From an uncultured Clostridia bacterium (GTDB taxonomy: Bacteria > Bacillota > Clostridia > Oscillospirales > Ruminococcaceae), in assembly GCA_945876755.1 (NCBI GenBank), contig CAMCPM010000011.1, positions 1 through 64,000 on the forward strand: DNA of 64,000 nt. The letters are read 5' to 3'. How positions within the stretch are numbered: the stretch's first letter is position 1; each line of letters starts with the position of its first letter. Below the pieces are notes generated by a model. It was not told the DNA's origin. It was given only the letters and a program-made list of their open reading frames with translations, and searched no databases. Made by a program: the position numbers and the translations under genes. Below, one piece after another: positions 34,404 to 42,921 of this stretch.

Positions 34404-34566
34404 GGAAAGGAAGGATATAAGTTTGAAAATCTCTGATTTTCAAACATGAGTTTTGTTTTTCAGGACTATGACTGAACAAGTTCAGTTGTCCGAAATTTTC
34501 AAGTGAAAACCACAAAACATCGAGAGAGGAGGACATTTTCCCTACGGGAAAATGGTCATAAAAATG
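34404..34566 (+). promoter_or_regulatory. Structured composite leader of fliY
   Basis: In order: purine-rich SD-like GGAAAGGAAGG (34404-34414); perfect 11-bp hairpin GTTTGAAAATC/GATTTTCAAAC (34421-34445); a 9-residue mini-ORF MSFVFQDYD (34446-34475); long-range stem GTTTTGT-TTTTCA (34450-34462) with TGAAAA-cc-ACAAAAC (34504-34518) enclosing GGAC/GTCC and ACTGAAC/GTTCAGT (34463-34491). Then come AGGAGG (34527-34532), a perfect 9-bp hairpin CATTTTCCC/GGGAAAATG (34534-34554), 9 nt, and ATG at 34564. Confidence 0.7.
34446..34475 (+). CDS. Possible leader mini-ORF upstream of fliY
   Basis: ATG to TGA encoding MSFVFQDYD. The start follows directly after the 34421-34445 hairpin, with an SD-like AGGAAGG 6 nt before that hairpin. 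Whether it is translated is unknown. Confidence 0.3.
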   Translation: MSFVFQDYD

Positions 34567-35907
34567 AGCGATGATAAACTTACCATTGACGGATTCGGCG
34601 ATGTGGAAATGGATGCCATCGGCGAAATAATGAATATAACCATGGGTTCGGCTGCGACCGCAGTTTCAAATATGCTTTCTGCTAAGGTCTGGATAACCAC
34701 GCCCAAGGTCAATATTATCAAGTCCGATGAGCTGTCATTCCCGGAGCTTGAACCGTCTATAATGGTCAGAATAAAATATACCCAGGGCGTTACGGGACAG
34801 AACGTTCTCATTCTCAAGCAGAATGATGTTCAGCTTATCCTTAACCAGCTTATGGGTCTGCCGCTGGAGGTAACGGACGATTTCAAGTTCGACGAAATGA
34901 ACATCTCGGCGGTTTGCGAGGTTATGAATCAGATGATGGGAGCGTCCGCTACGGCGCTTTCGGAAATCATTGAAACTACTGTTGATATTTCCACTCCCGA
35001 AGCGATAGTTCAGGACGGAAGCGTCGAACAGGTCAAGGAGGAAATTTACGAGCTTACCGGTCAGGATTATGTCTGCACGGTCAAGTTTGACCTTACCATC
35101 GACGGTGTTATAAACTCGGAATTCATATCTGTGCTTACCATCGACCTTGCCAAGGAAATGGCTGAAAAGATGATGGCAGGATATAACAATATCATGGACA
35201 GCATTGAGGAGGCTGCTCCTGCACCTGCTTCGGAGCCTGCACCTGCTCCTGCTCCGTCATCGGGCGGCGGCGTGCTTTCTCAGGAGGAAATTGAAAAGCT
35301 TCTCAGCGGCGGTTCCGCTGCGGCAGAACAGCCTGCGCCTGCTCCTGCACCTCAGCCTGTTCCGCAGGCTCAGCCCATGCAGCAGCCTATGCCCGGTGCA
35401 ATGCCCCAGATGCCTTACGGTCAGCCCGGTCAGTTCGGTCAGCCTCCTATGCCTGACCCGAATATGTCGGCTATGTACGGTATGTATCCGCAGCAGGGTA
35501 TGTACCCTCAGCAGGGATATCCGCAGCAGGGAATGTATCCGCAGCAGAATATGATGCCTCAGCAGCCTGCTGTTAATATTCAGCCCGTTCAGCTTCAGAA
35601 TTTTGCTTCATATCAGAATTCAAGCCTTACTCAGGAGCAGAACGACAACTTGAAGCTGCTGATGAATGTTCCGCTGAATGTTACCGTTGAAATAGGCTCG
35701 GCTGTGAAAAAGGTCAAGGAGATACTTGAGTTCACGCAGGGTACTATTATTGAGCTGGAACGTCAGGCAGGCGCTCCCGTTGATATTATCGTAAACGGAA
35801 ATCTTATCGCAAAGGGCGACGTTGTTGTTATCGATGATAACTTTGCGGTCAGAATTACCGAAATAATCAAGTCAAAATTCCTTGAGACCCTCGGTGGAAA
35901 GGAATAA
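34564..35907 (+). CDS. fliY: Flagellar motor switch phosphatase FliY
   Basis: 447 aa. The N-terminal CheC-like domain has both phosphatase centres intact: D-x3-E-x2-N in DAIGEIMN near residue 17 and S-x3-E-x2-N in SAVCEVMN. A long Pro/Gln/Met-rich linker (about residues 218-360, including MYPQQG repeats) joins the C-terminal FliN/SpoA domain (NVPLNVTVEIGSAVKKVKEIL, LERQAGAPVDIIVNGNLIAKGDVVVID). Inside the linker, VLSQEEIEKLLSGG resembles the CheY-binding N-terminus of FliM. The protein dephosphorylates CheY-P at the C-ring. Confidence 0.93.
   Translation: MSDDKLTIDGFGDVEMDAIGEIMNITMGSAATAVSNMLSAKVWITTPKVNIIKSDELSFPELEPSIMVRIKYTQGVTGQNVLILKQNDVQLILNQLMGLPLEVTDDFKFDEMNISAVCEVMNQMMGASATALSEIIETTVDISTPEAIVQDGSVEQVKEEIYELTGQDYVCTVKFDLTIDGVINSEFISVLTIDLAKEMAEKMMAGYNNIMDSIEEAAPAPASEPAPAPAPSSGGGVLSQEEIEKLLSGGSAAAEQPAPAPAPQPVPQAQPMQQPMPGAMPQMPYGQPGQFGQPPMPDPNMSAMYGMYPQQGMYPQQGYPQQGMYPQQNMMPQQPAVNIQPVQLQNFASYQNSSLTQEQNDNLKLLMNVPLNVTVEIGSAVKKVKEILEFTQGTIIELERQAGAPVDIIVNGNLIAKGDVVVIDDNFAVRITEIIKSKFLETLGGKE
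35482..35547 (+). repeat. Short tandem repeat encoding MYPQQG units in FliY
   Basis: Three to four near-identical 15-18-nt units of the type TATCCGCAGCAGGGA in the fliY linker, coding for YPQQGM repeats. Prone to length change between strains. Confidence 0.7.
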
Positions 35908-35997
35908 ATACATAGAATTAATCAGGGAAACGGTTCCGCCCGACGGTTCCCGAAGATATAAATCAATATTTCCGAGGCGGAGAAACGGAGTATTATT

Positions 35998-36360
35998 ATG
36001 GATAAGAAAATCATGCTTGTTGACGACGCGGCTTTCATGCGTATGATGATCAAGGACGCTCTCACAAAGAACGGCTATACAAATATTCTTGAGGCTGCCG
36101 ACGGCGAGATCGCCTGCAATACATATGCTGCCGAAAAGCCCGACCTTGTTATCATGGATATCACAATGCCTAACAAGACAGGCATTGAGGCTCTCAGAGA
36201 TATCAAGGCTTCAGACCCTAACGCTAAGATCGTTATGTGTTCCGCTATGGGTCAGGAATCTATGGTTGTTGAAGCTATCAAGCTGGGTGCTCTCGACTTT
36301 ATCGTTAAGCCCTTTAAGGCTGACAGAATCCTTCAGACTGTTCAGAAGGTTCTCGGCTAA
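35998..36360 (+). CDS. cheY: Chemotaxis response regulator CheY
   Basis: 120 aa single receiver domain. Acidic pair in MLVDDAAFMRMM, phosphoacceptor Asp in DLVIMDITMPNKTG near residue 53, the conserved Ser/Thr region CSAMGQ and Lys in IVKPFK. No output domain. Lies between fliY and fliO as in Gram-positive operons; it would bind FliM and FliY. Confidence 0.95.
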   Translation: MDKKIMLVDDAAFMRMMIKDALTKNGYTNILEAADGEIACNTYAAEKPDLVIMDITMPNKTGIEALRDIKASDPNAKIVMCSAMGQESMVVEAIKLGALDFIVKPFKADRILQTVQKVLG

Positions 36361-36363
36361 AAA

Positions 36364-36777
36364 ATGTTTGATGAGATTTTTACCGTTATCTGTGCGCTGC
36401 TTGGAATAATCGGTCTGCTTTTTCTGACTTTTTATGCTGCAAGTTGGCTCAACAAGCGCTATCATACAGGCGGCTTTGGTATGCAGAGCCGTCTGATAAA
36501 AATCGTTGAGTGTATCGGTGTGGCTCAGGATAAGCAGCTTATGATCGTTACCGTGGGAAGCAAAAAAATGCTTATCGGGGTAACGCCTAATTCTGTGAAC
36601 AAGATCTGCGATCTGGACGAGGAGGATCTTATTCTTCCCGAAAACAGCGATACGCCTGTCGAAAACGGTTTTATGCAAAGCCTTAAAAAGGCGTTTGCTG
36701 AGAGAAACAGGACGGACGCAGGTGCGGATACCCTTGAAAAAAAAGAGGACGGACGGAATGAAAATGATGATTTTTAA
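36364..36777 (+). CDS. fliO: Flagellar biosynthesis protein FliO
   Basis: 137 aa. One N-terminal transmembrane helix (ICALLGIIGLLFLTFYAASWL), then the cytosolic FliO domain (LIKIVECIGVAQDKQLMIVTVGSKKMLIGVT). Assists FliP ring assembly. Only 3 nt after cheY; overlaps fliP by 20 nt. Confidence 0.88.
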   Translation: MFDEIFTVICALLGIIGLLFLTFYAASWLNKRYHTGGFGMQSRLIKIVECIGVAQDKQLMIVTVGSKKMLIGVTPNSVNKICDLDEEDLILPENSDTPVENGFMQSLKKAFAERNRTDAGADTLEKKEDGRNENDDF

Positions 36778-37702
36778 GAAACTTGTCAAGGCTTCGGCAG
36801 GTATTCTCTGCGCTGCGGCAATGGCTGTTTCTGTTTCCTCCGTGACTGCTTTTGCCGTTCCGGATGATGAGGAGACGACATCGGGTATTGTGACCACGAT
36901 ACCGAATGTTGAAACTACCGTTCCTCAGACGGAACAGACTATGCCCTATACGGCTGCGCCCGATGAAGAGGTAACTACGGGGACTCTCCCTTATAACGAG
37001 CCTGTTACCGACGGTGACGGCGATGCGGAAAATCTGCTGGAGCAGCTTGGCATAAATGAAAGCTCTACGACTATCGATCTTATTATTTTAATAACGATAC
37101 TTTCTCTTGCACCGTCGATTCTGGTAATGCTGACCTGCTTTACGCGGATCATCATTTCCTTTTCGCTGCTGAGAAATGCGATGGGCGTTCAGCAGACTCC
37201 CCCCAATCAGGTCATGATAGGTCTGGCGCTGTTTTTGACGCTGTTTATTATGACTCCTGTTCTGAATGAGATGAACGAGGTCGCTTATGTGCCTTATAAA
37301 AACGGCGAGTATACCTCCGTTGAGGCAGTGCAGGCGGCGTCCGTTCCCCTTAAAGAATGGATGCTGAAAAACACAAGCAACGACTCTATGGACTTTATCC
37401 TCGGACTTACCGGTACTGAGATAGAGGCTGAGACCGAAGAGGAGTTCCTGAAGGAAGTCAGCTTTGTGGCGGTTGTGCCTGCATTTATTTTAAGCGAAAT
37501 AAAAATCGGATTTGAGATAGGCTTTCTGCTGTATATCCCGTTCCTTATCATAGATATTATAGTTTCAACGCTTCTGATGTCAATGGGTATGATGATGCTT
37601 CCGCCTACTACGGTATCAATACCGTTTAAGCTGCTGCTGTTTATACTCTGCGACGGCTGGACGCTTCTTATCGGCTCGCTTGTTACCGGTTTTAACACTT
37701 AG
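36758..37702 (+). CDS. fliP: Flagellar export gate protein FliP with Thr/Glu-rich N-terminal region
   Basis: 314 aa. A signal peptide (about residues 1-32, ending VTAFA) is followed by a ~75-residue Thr/Glu/Pro-rich exported segment (TTSGIVTTIPNVETTVPQTEQ). The FliP core follows: LIILITILSLAPSILVMLTCFTRIIISFSLLRNAMGVQQTPPNQV, and C-terminal LPPTTVSIPFKLLLFILCDGWTLL. Start ATG 36758 lies within the fliO end. Core of the FliPQR export gate; the long exported N-terminal segment is unusual. Confidence 0.93.
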   Translation: MKMMIFKKLVKASAGILCAAAMAVSVSSVTAFAVPDDEETTSGIVTTIPNVETTVPQTEQTMPYTAAPDEEVTTGTLPYNEPVTDGDGDAENLLEQLGINESSTTIDLIILITILSLAPSILVMLTCFTRIIISFSLLRNAMGVQQTPPNQVMIGLALFLTLFIMTPVLNEMNEVAYVPYKNGEYTSVEAVQAASVPLKEWMLKNTSNDSMDFILGLTGTEIEAETEEEFLKEVSFVAVVPAFILSEIKIGFEIGFLLYIPFLIIDIIVSTLLMSMGMMMLPPTTVSIPFKLLLFILCDGWTLLIGSLVTGFNT

Positions 37703-37751
37703 AGTCATACGTTATAAGCTTTAAAATCCGTGTACATTGAGGTGATAGTTT

Positions 37752-38039
37752 ATGCTGACTGAAGCGCTTGTGCTTGAAATTTTCCGTGAGGCGCTTGTGC
37801 TGGCAATAAAGCTTGCCGGGCCTCTTTTGCTGATAAGTATGCTTGTGGGTCTGGTTATCGCTATTCTTCAGGCGGCGACTCAGGTCCATGAGCAGACCCT
37901 TACGTTTGTTCCCAAGGCGCTGACTATCGTTGTTCTGCTGCTGCTTATGGCGCCTATGATGATAAGCGCCTGCAACGAGTTTGTACTGCATATTTTTGAT
38001 ATTATTAATCAGATAAGCAGTCAGACCGTATTGAGCTGA
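37752..38039 (+). CDS. fliQ: Flagellar export gate protein FliQ
   Basis: 95 aa with two transmembrane hairpin helices: VLEIFREALVLAIKLAGPLLLISMLVGLVIAILQAATQVHEQTLTFVPK is nearly diagnostic. Part of FliPQR. Confidence 0.95.
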   Translation: MLTEALVLEIFREALVLAIKLAGPLLLISMLVGLVIAILQAATQVHEQTLTFVPKALTIVVLLLLMAPMMISACNEFVLHIFDIINQISSQTVLS

Positions 38040-38063
38040 CCCGGCTGACGAAAGGAGCAGGCT

Positions 38064-38849
38064 TTGGATTTCTTTGTTGTTCTCTTCCGGAGCTTTGAGA
38101 CCAATCTTCTGGTTTTTGCCCGGATACTGGGAATATTTATCTTTAACCCTATTTTATCAAGACGTAATATTCCGACAATTGTAAAAATTACAACGTCGGT
38201 TTTTATTACATATATAGTTCTGCTTGTTGTTCAGCCCGAGCCTGTTGACACGGGTACGCAGGCAGGCGAATACTTGTTTATGATACTGCGCGAGAGCTTT
38301 ATCGGACTGGTCATCGGTTTTATTACCGACCTGTTTTTCTATTCGGTACAGGTTGCCGGAGAGGTCATGGATATGCAGTCCGGTCTGGGTATGGCGAAGG
38401 TTTTCGACCCCGAATCCAACGTGCAGATGTCAATTATGGGTTCGTTCATCAGCTTTATGATGTATCTTTACTTTTTTGTGACAAACGCGCATCTGACATA
38501 CATAAAGCTTTTTGTGATGTCATATGACATACTTCCGATAGGAAGCGGCGGTTTCAATCCCGATCTGGGATATAACATTGCGGCGTATTTTTCCGTGGTG
38601 CTGGCGCTGGTGATAAAGCTTGCGATGCCCATTATTGCGGCAGGATTTATACTTGAGTTCTGCATGGGTGTGCTGATGAAATCGGTGCCTCAGATACAGA
38701 TAATGGTGGTGAATATCCAGCTGAAGGTGGCATTCGGTTTCATTATGCTGTTTTTGACGGCGATCCCTCTGTCGGAATTTATTGACAGCTACCTTGACAA
38801 GTGGCTTGCGGCTCTTGAGTCGTTTATTTCGGCTATGCCTGCAGTATAG
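38064..38849 (+). CDS. fliR: Flagellar export gate protein FliR
   Basis: 261 aa with six or seven hydrophobic helices; FARILGIFIFNPILSRRNIPTIVKI, ESFIGLVIGFITDLFFYSVQVAGEVMDMQSGLGMAKVFDPES and CMGVLMKSVPQIQIMVVNIQLKVAFGF are FliR hallmarks. TTG start, AAAGGAG upstream. Confidence 0.94.
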   Translation: MDFFVVLFRSFETNLLVFARILGIFIFNPILSRRNIPTIVKITTSVFITYIVLLVVQPEPVDTGTQAGEYLFMILRESFIGLVIGFITDLFFYSVQVAGEVMDMQSGLGMAKVFDPESNVQMSIMGSFISFMMYLYFFVTNAHLTYIKLFVMSYDILPIGSGGFNPDLGYNIAAYFSVVLALVIKLAMPIIAAGFILEFCMGVLMKSVPQIQIMVVNIQLKVAFGFIMLFLTAIPLSEFIDSYLDKWLAALESFISAMPAV

Positions 38850-38913
38850 CGAAATAACATTTAGTATAACAGATAATCTTGATTACTTTAAGTATACATA
38901 AAGGAAGGTTTCT

Positions 38914-40002
38914 ATGCCCGAAAGCAGCGGTGAAAAAACCGAAAAGGCGACCCCCCATAAGCTGCGTGAACAGCGTAAAGAGGGCAACGTTATGCAGAGC
39001 AAGGACGTCGTTACGGCGGCGTTTATTCTGCTGACATTTTTCATTCTGAGGCTGATGGCAAAATTTATGTATCAGACCGTTTCAAACAGCATGACCTACT
39101 GGCTGAGTATGGCAGGCGGCGGTATGGGCGGTTTGAAAATAGACGGAATGGAGCCTGTTCCCAAGCTTATTCTTGAAATAGGCAGGGCGGTGCTTTTTAC
39201 CGCAGGACCTATTCTTCTGGCTTCAATTTTGATTCCTGTTATTGTGACGGGGATTCAGACAAAATTTATCTTTTCAAAAAAATCCATACAGTTTAAATTA
39301 GACAAGCTGAATCCGTTTCAGGGTATAAAAAAGATGTTTTCCATAAGCTCTCTTTTCGAGCTGGCGAAATCTATTGCAAAGCTTGTTATTCTTATTGCCG
39401 TGGTTTACGGCGAAATAAAAGACCGTGTGGTGGACTTTGCAAGGCTTATGCAGATGGATGTTGTTTCCGGTATGCTTTATATGGCGGAGGCGGTATTTGC
39501 TATCTGTATGAAAATTGCAGCGGTTTTTGTTGCGGTGGCGGCTATCGACTTCCTTTTCCAGAAGTACAAGTGGGACAAGGACATGAGAATGACCAAGCAG
39601 GAGGTCAAGGAAGAATACAAACAAATGGAGGGCGACCCTCAGATAAAAAGCAAGCGCCGTCAGAAACAGCAGCAGATGGCTATGAGCCGTATGATGCAGG
39701 ACGTTCCCCAGGCGGACGTGGTCATAAGAAACCCTACTCACTTTGCGGTTGCAATAAGATACGATGAAAACAGAGACCGCGCGCCTGTGGTGGTTGCCAA
39801 GGGTGCGGACAAGGTCGCTTTCAGAATTATAGAAAAGGCGGAGGAAAACGGAGTTTCCGTTGTTGAAAATGTTCCGCTGGCAAGAGGACTTTACAAGTCC
39901 GTTGATATAGGCAGGGAGATTCCCTATGATTTTTACCACGCCGTTGCTGAGGTTCTGGCTTTTGTTTACGATATGAAGGGCAAAAAGCCGAAGGGTCTTT
40001 AA
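38914..40002 (+). CDS. flhB: Flagellar export switch protein FlhB
   Basis: 362 aa. N-terminal SGEKTEKATPHKLREQRKEGNVMQSKDV, four transmembrane helices, and the autocleavage motif NPTH in VVIRNPTHFAVAIRYDENRDRAPVVVAKGAD near residue 272. The cleaved C-terminal domain contacts FliK and sets export specificity. Confidence 0.96.
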   Translation: MPESSGEKTEKATPHKLREQRKEGNVMQSKDVVTAAFILLTFFILRLMAKFMYQTVSNSMTYWLSMAGGGMGGLKIDGMEPVPKLILEIGRAVLFTAGPILLASILIPVIVTGIQTKFIFSKKSIQFKLDKLNPFQGIKKMFSISSLFELAKSIAKLVILIAVVYGEIKDRVVDFARLMQMDVVSGMLYMAEAVFAICMKIAAVFVAVAAIDFLFQKYKWDKDMRMTKQEVKEEYKQMEGDPQIKSKRRQKQQQMAMSRMMQDVPQADVVIRNPTHFAVAIRYDENRDRAPVVVAKGADKVAFRIIEKAEENGVSVVENVPLARGLYKSVDIGREIPYDFYHAVAEVLAFVYDMKGKKPKGL

Positions 40003-40037
40003 CGGTGTTCAGATAGAAAGGCAGGCTGCGTTATACC

Positions 40038-42113
40038 GTGAAAAAAATAATGAATAACATGGTAACGGTATTCGTTATCCTGGCTATATTCCTGATAATC
40101 ATTCCGCTGCCCACATGGCTGCTGGATATGCTTTTCGTTGTGAATATTGCTCTTTCACTTGTTATTCTGCTTATTACAATGTACATCAAGGAGCCGCTGG
40201 AGTTCTCTATTTTCCCGTCTATGCTCCTTATTACTACAATTTTCAGGCTGGGTCTTAATATTTCCTCGACCCGTCTTATTCTGTTCCAACAGGGTTATGC
40301 CGGACAGATAGTTAAGTCCTTCGGCGAATTTGTTATGAAGGGCAACGCTCTTATCGGTTTTATCGTTTTTATACTTATTACGGTAGTTCAGATGCTTGTC
40401 GTTACCAAGGGTGCGGAAAGAGTTGCTGAGGTTACTGCAAGATTTACTTTGGACGCTATGCCCGGTAAGCAGATGGCTATTGACGCTGACCTTAACTCCG
40501 GTATCATTACCGAGGACGAGGCTAAGCTGAGACGTGCCAAGATACAGCGTGAATCCGATTTCTTCGGCGCTATGGACGGTGCTTCCAAGTTCGTAAAGGG
40601 CGACGCTACGTTCTCTATCGTTGCGGCTATCGTTAACCTGCTTGGCGGTGCTGTTGTAGGTCTTGTTTTTGACGGTCTGGACTTTATGACAGTCCTTTCC
40701 ACATATACGATATCAACTGTCGGTGATGGTCTTTGCTCCCAGATACCTGCTCTGCTGATATCTACGGCGATGGGTATGATAGTTACCCGTTCCGCTTCTG
40801 AGGACAGTCTCAATATCGACATCAAGAACCAGTTTACATCGCAGCCTTTGGTACTTATCATTGCAGGTATCGTTATGCTTGTAATGATGCTTATTCCGGG
40901 ATTCCCGAAAATTCAGCTTATCGTTTTGGGCGGCGTGCTTCTTGCGCTGGGAATCATTCTTATGCGTGATCAGCGGCAGCTTGCAGCTGAGACGGATTCT
41001 GTGGCTCAGGAAATGGCAGACAACAAAGAAGCGCTTTCCGAGATGGAGTATTACAAGGATATTGACAATGTGTACAAGCTGCTTAACGTTGAGCCTATCG
41101 AAATGGAGTTCGGCTACAGCCTTATACCTCTTGCGGACGAAAGCTCCGGCGGTACGCTTATCGAACGTGTGGTTATTTTCCGAAAGCAGTTTGCTATGGA
41201 TATGGGTATGGTTTTCCCGTCGGTAAGAATGACCGATAACCAGCACATAAATCCGAATCAGTATGTAATAAAGATAAAGGGCGAGATCGTGGCTCATGCG
41301 GAGATACTTATGGACCACTACCTTGCACTTGACAGCGGAAGCGTTACGAGAGAGGTGGACGGTATCGACACCGTTGAGCCTGCCTTTAACATTCCCGCAA
41401 AGTGGATCTCCGAGCAGAACAAGCTTCAGGCGGAGATCGCAGGCTACACGCTTATTGACCCGACTTCGGTAATTATTACCCATCTGTCGGAAATTATAAA
41501 AAATTACGCTCACGAACTGCTTTCAAGGCAGGATGTGAAAACTATGCTTGACAAGCTCAAGCAGACAAATCCCTCGGTCGTGGAGGATATCGTTCCGAAT
41601 ATCGTTTCACCTGCTTATTTGCAGAAGGTGCTTTGCCTGCTGCTTAAAGAGGGTGTGCCTATCCGCGATCTGCAGACAATTCTTGAAACTATCGCCGACA
41701 ACCAGCACAATATGAAGGACGTTGACATTACAACAGAGTATGTTCGTCAGGCACTGAAGCGTACCATCACAAGACGGTTCTCGGACGGCGGACAGATAAG
41801 AGTTCTTACTCTTGACACCGAAACGGAAAACAAGATAGTGGCTTCAGTGAAAAAGTCCGAGCAGGGTTCTTATCTTGCCATGGACCCTCAGACGATACAG
41901 CAGCTTATTGCTTCTCTTAACGAGCAGATCGACAAGGTCAAGGACGTTGTTCCTATGCCTATCGTTCTCACCTCGCCTATCGTGCGTATTTACTTCAAAA
42001 AGCTGATAGACCAGTTTATACCGAATGTTACGGTTCTTTCATTCAGCGAAATTGACAACTCCGTTCAGATCCAGGCGGTGGGAAATGTTGCGCTTGACTC
42101 GGTTGAAGTTTAA
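40038..42113 (+). CDS. flhA: Flagellar export apparatus protein FlhA
   Basis: 691 aa. Eight hydrophobic N-terminal helices (to about residue 310), including the FHIPEP-type region (FSIFPSMLLITTIFRLGLNISSTR; VKGDA FSIVAAIVNLLGG), then the large cytosolic nonamer domain. GTG start at 40038. Directly followed by fliA: flhF and flhG are missing. Confidence 0.96.
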   Translation: MKKIMNNMVTVFVILAIFLIIIPLPTWLLDMLFVVNIALSLVILLITMYIKEPLEFSIFPSMLLITTIFRLGLNISSTRLILFQQGYAGQIVKSFGEFVMKGNALIGFIVFILITVVQMLVVTKGAERVAEVTARFTLDAMPGKQMAIDADLNSGIITEDEAKLRRAKIQRESDFFGAMDGASKFVKGDATFSIVAAIVNLLGGAVVGLVFDGLDFMTVLSTYTISTVGDGLCSQIPALLISTAMGMIVTRSASEDSLNIDIKNQFTSQPLVLIIAGIVMLVMMLIPGFPKIQLIVLGGVLLALGIILMRDQRQLAAETDSVAQEMADNKEALSEMEYYKDIDNVYKLLNVEPIEMEFGYSLIPLADESSGGTLIERVVIFRKQFAMDMGMVFPSVRMTDNQHINPNQYVIKIKGEIVAHAEILMDHYLALDSGSVTREVDGIDTVEPAFNIPAKWISEQNKLQAEIAGYTLIDPTSVIITHLSEIIKNYAHELLSRQDVKTMLDKLKQTNPSVVEDIVPNIVSPAYLQKVLCLLLKEGVPIRDLQTILETIADNQHNMKDVDITTEYVRQALKRTITRRFSDGGQIRVLTLDTETENKIVASVKKSEQGSYLAMDPQTIQQLIASLNEQIDKVKDVVPMPIVLTSPIVRIYFKKLIDQFIPNVTVLSFSEIDNSVQIQAVGNVALDSVEV

Positions 42114-42145
42114 CAGCGTAAGAACAGCTAACGGAGGTGAGTTTT

Positions 42146-42910
42146 GTGGCTGATAACGAAAAAGAGGCTAAGGCGCTTCTGCTCCTCAGATATAAGGAAA
42201 CCGGCGACAAGGCTCTCAGAAACGGCGTTATTTTGGCTTATATGAACATTGTTAAATACGCGGCGCTTTCCACGAGAAATATGTATATCAAATTTGCCGA
42301 TACCGATGACGTCATCAACGAGGCGACTCTCGCTCTGATGAGTGCGGTGGACAGCTTTGACCCCAAAAAGGGTGTTAAATTTGAGACATATGCTTCGATA
42401 AAGGTGCGCGGCGCTATTATAGATTTTATCAGGCGGCAGGACTTTGTTCCCCGTAACATAAGACGCTTTGCAAAGGAATATGATTCGGCATATTCCGCCC
42501 TTTACGGCGAGCTTGACAGAGAGCCTACGCCTCAGGAGATGGCGGACTATATGAAGCTTCCGCTGGAAAAGCTTGAAAGCTGTACGGCTCAGGCTGCGGC
42601 GGCTCAGACCCTTTCCTTTGAGGAGATGGTCATGGACAGCGGCTTTGATATTCCCGACAAGGCTGATGAGGACGGAATGTGGTCCCCCGAGGCTTCTATC
42701 CACCGGCAGGAAAAAATGCAGTATCTTGCGGAGGCGATAAAGTCTCTGAAAGAACGGGAAAGACTTGTAATTACGCTTTATTACTACGAAAAGCTGAGAT
42801 TTTCAGACATAGGAAAGGTTCTGGACGTATCGGAAAGCCGTGTGTGCCAGATACATTCACAGGCAGTCCAGAAGATGAAGAAATTCATGAGCGATTACCT
42901 TAACAGATAA
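42146..42910 (+). CDS. fliA: Flagellar sigma factor (FliA/SigD, sigma-28 family)
   Basis: 254 aa group 3 sigma factor. Region 2 (DVINEATLALMSAVDSFDPKKGVKFETYASIKVRGAIIDFIRRQDFVPR), region 3 (LDREPTPQEMADYMKLPLEKL) and region 4 (IKSLKERERLVITLYYYEKLRFSDIGKVLDVSESRVCQIHSQAVQKMK). Expected to transcribe late flagellar genes, none of which (flagellin, fliD, flgM) lie in this window. GTG at 42146 chosen, with GGAGG 8 nt upstream. Confidence 0.93.
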   Translation: MADNEKEAKALLLLRYKETGDKALRNGVILAYMNIVKYAALSTRNMYIKFADTDDVINEATLALMSAVDSFDPKKGVKFETYASIKVRGAIIDFIRRQDFVPRNIRRFAKEYDSAYSALYGELDREPTPQEMADYMKLPLEKLESCTAQAAAAQTLSFEEMVMDSGFDIPDKADEDGMWSPEASIHRQEKMQYLAEAIKSLKERERLVITLYYYEKLRFSDIGKVLDVSESRVCQIHSQAVQKMKKFMSDYLNR

Positions 42911-42921
42911 GGAGGATTTTT

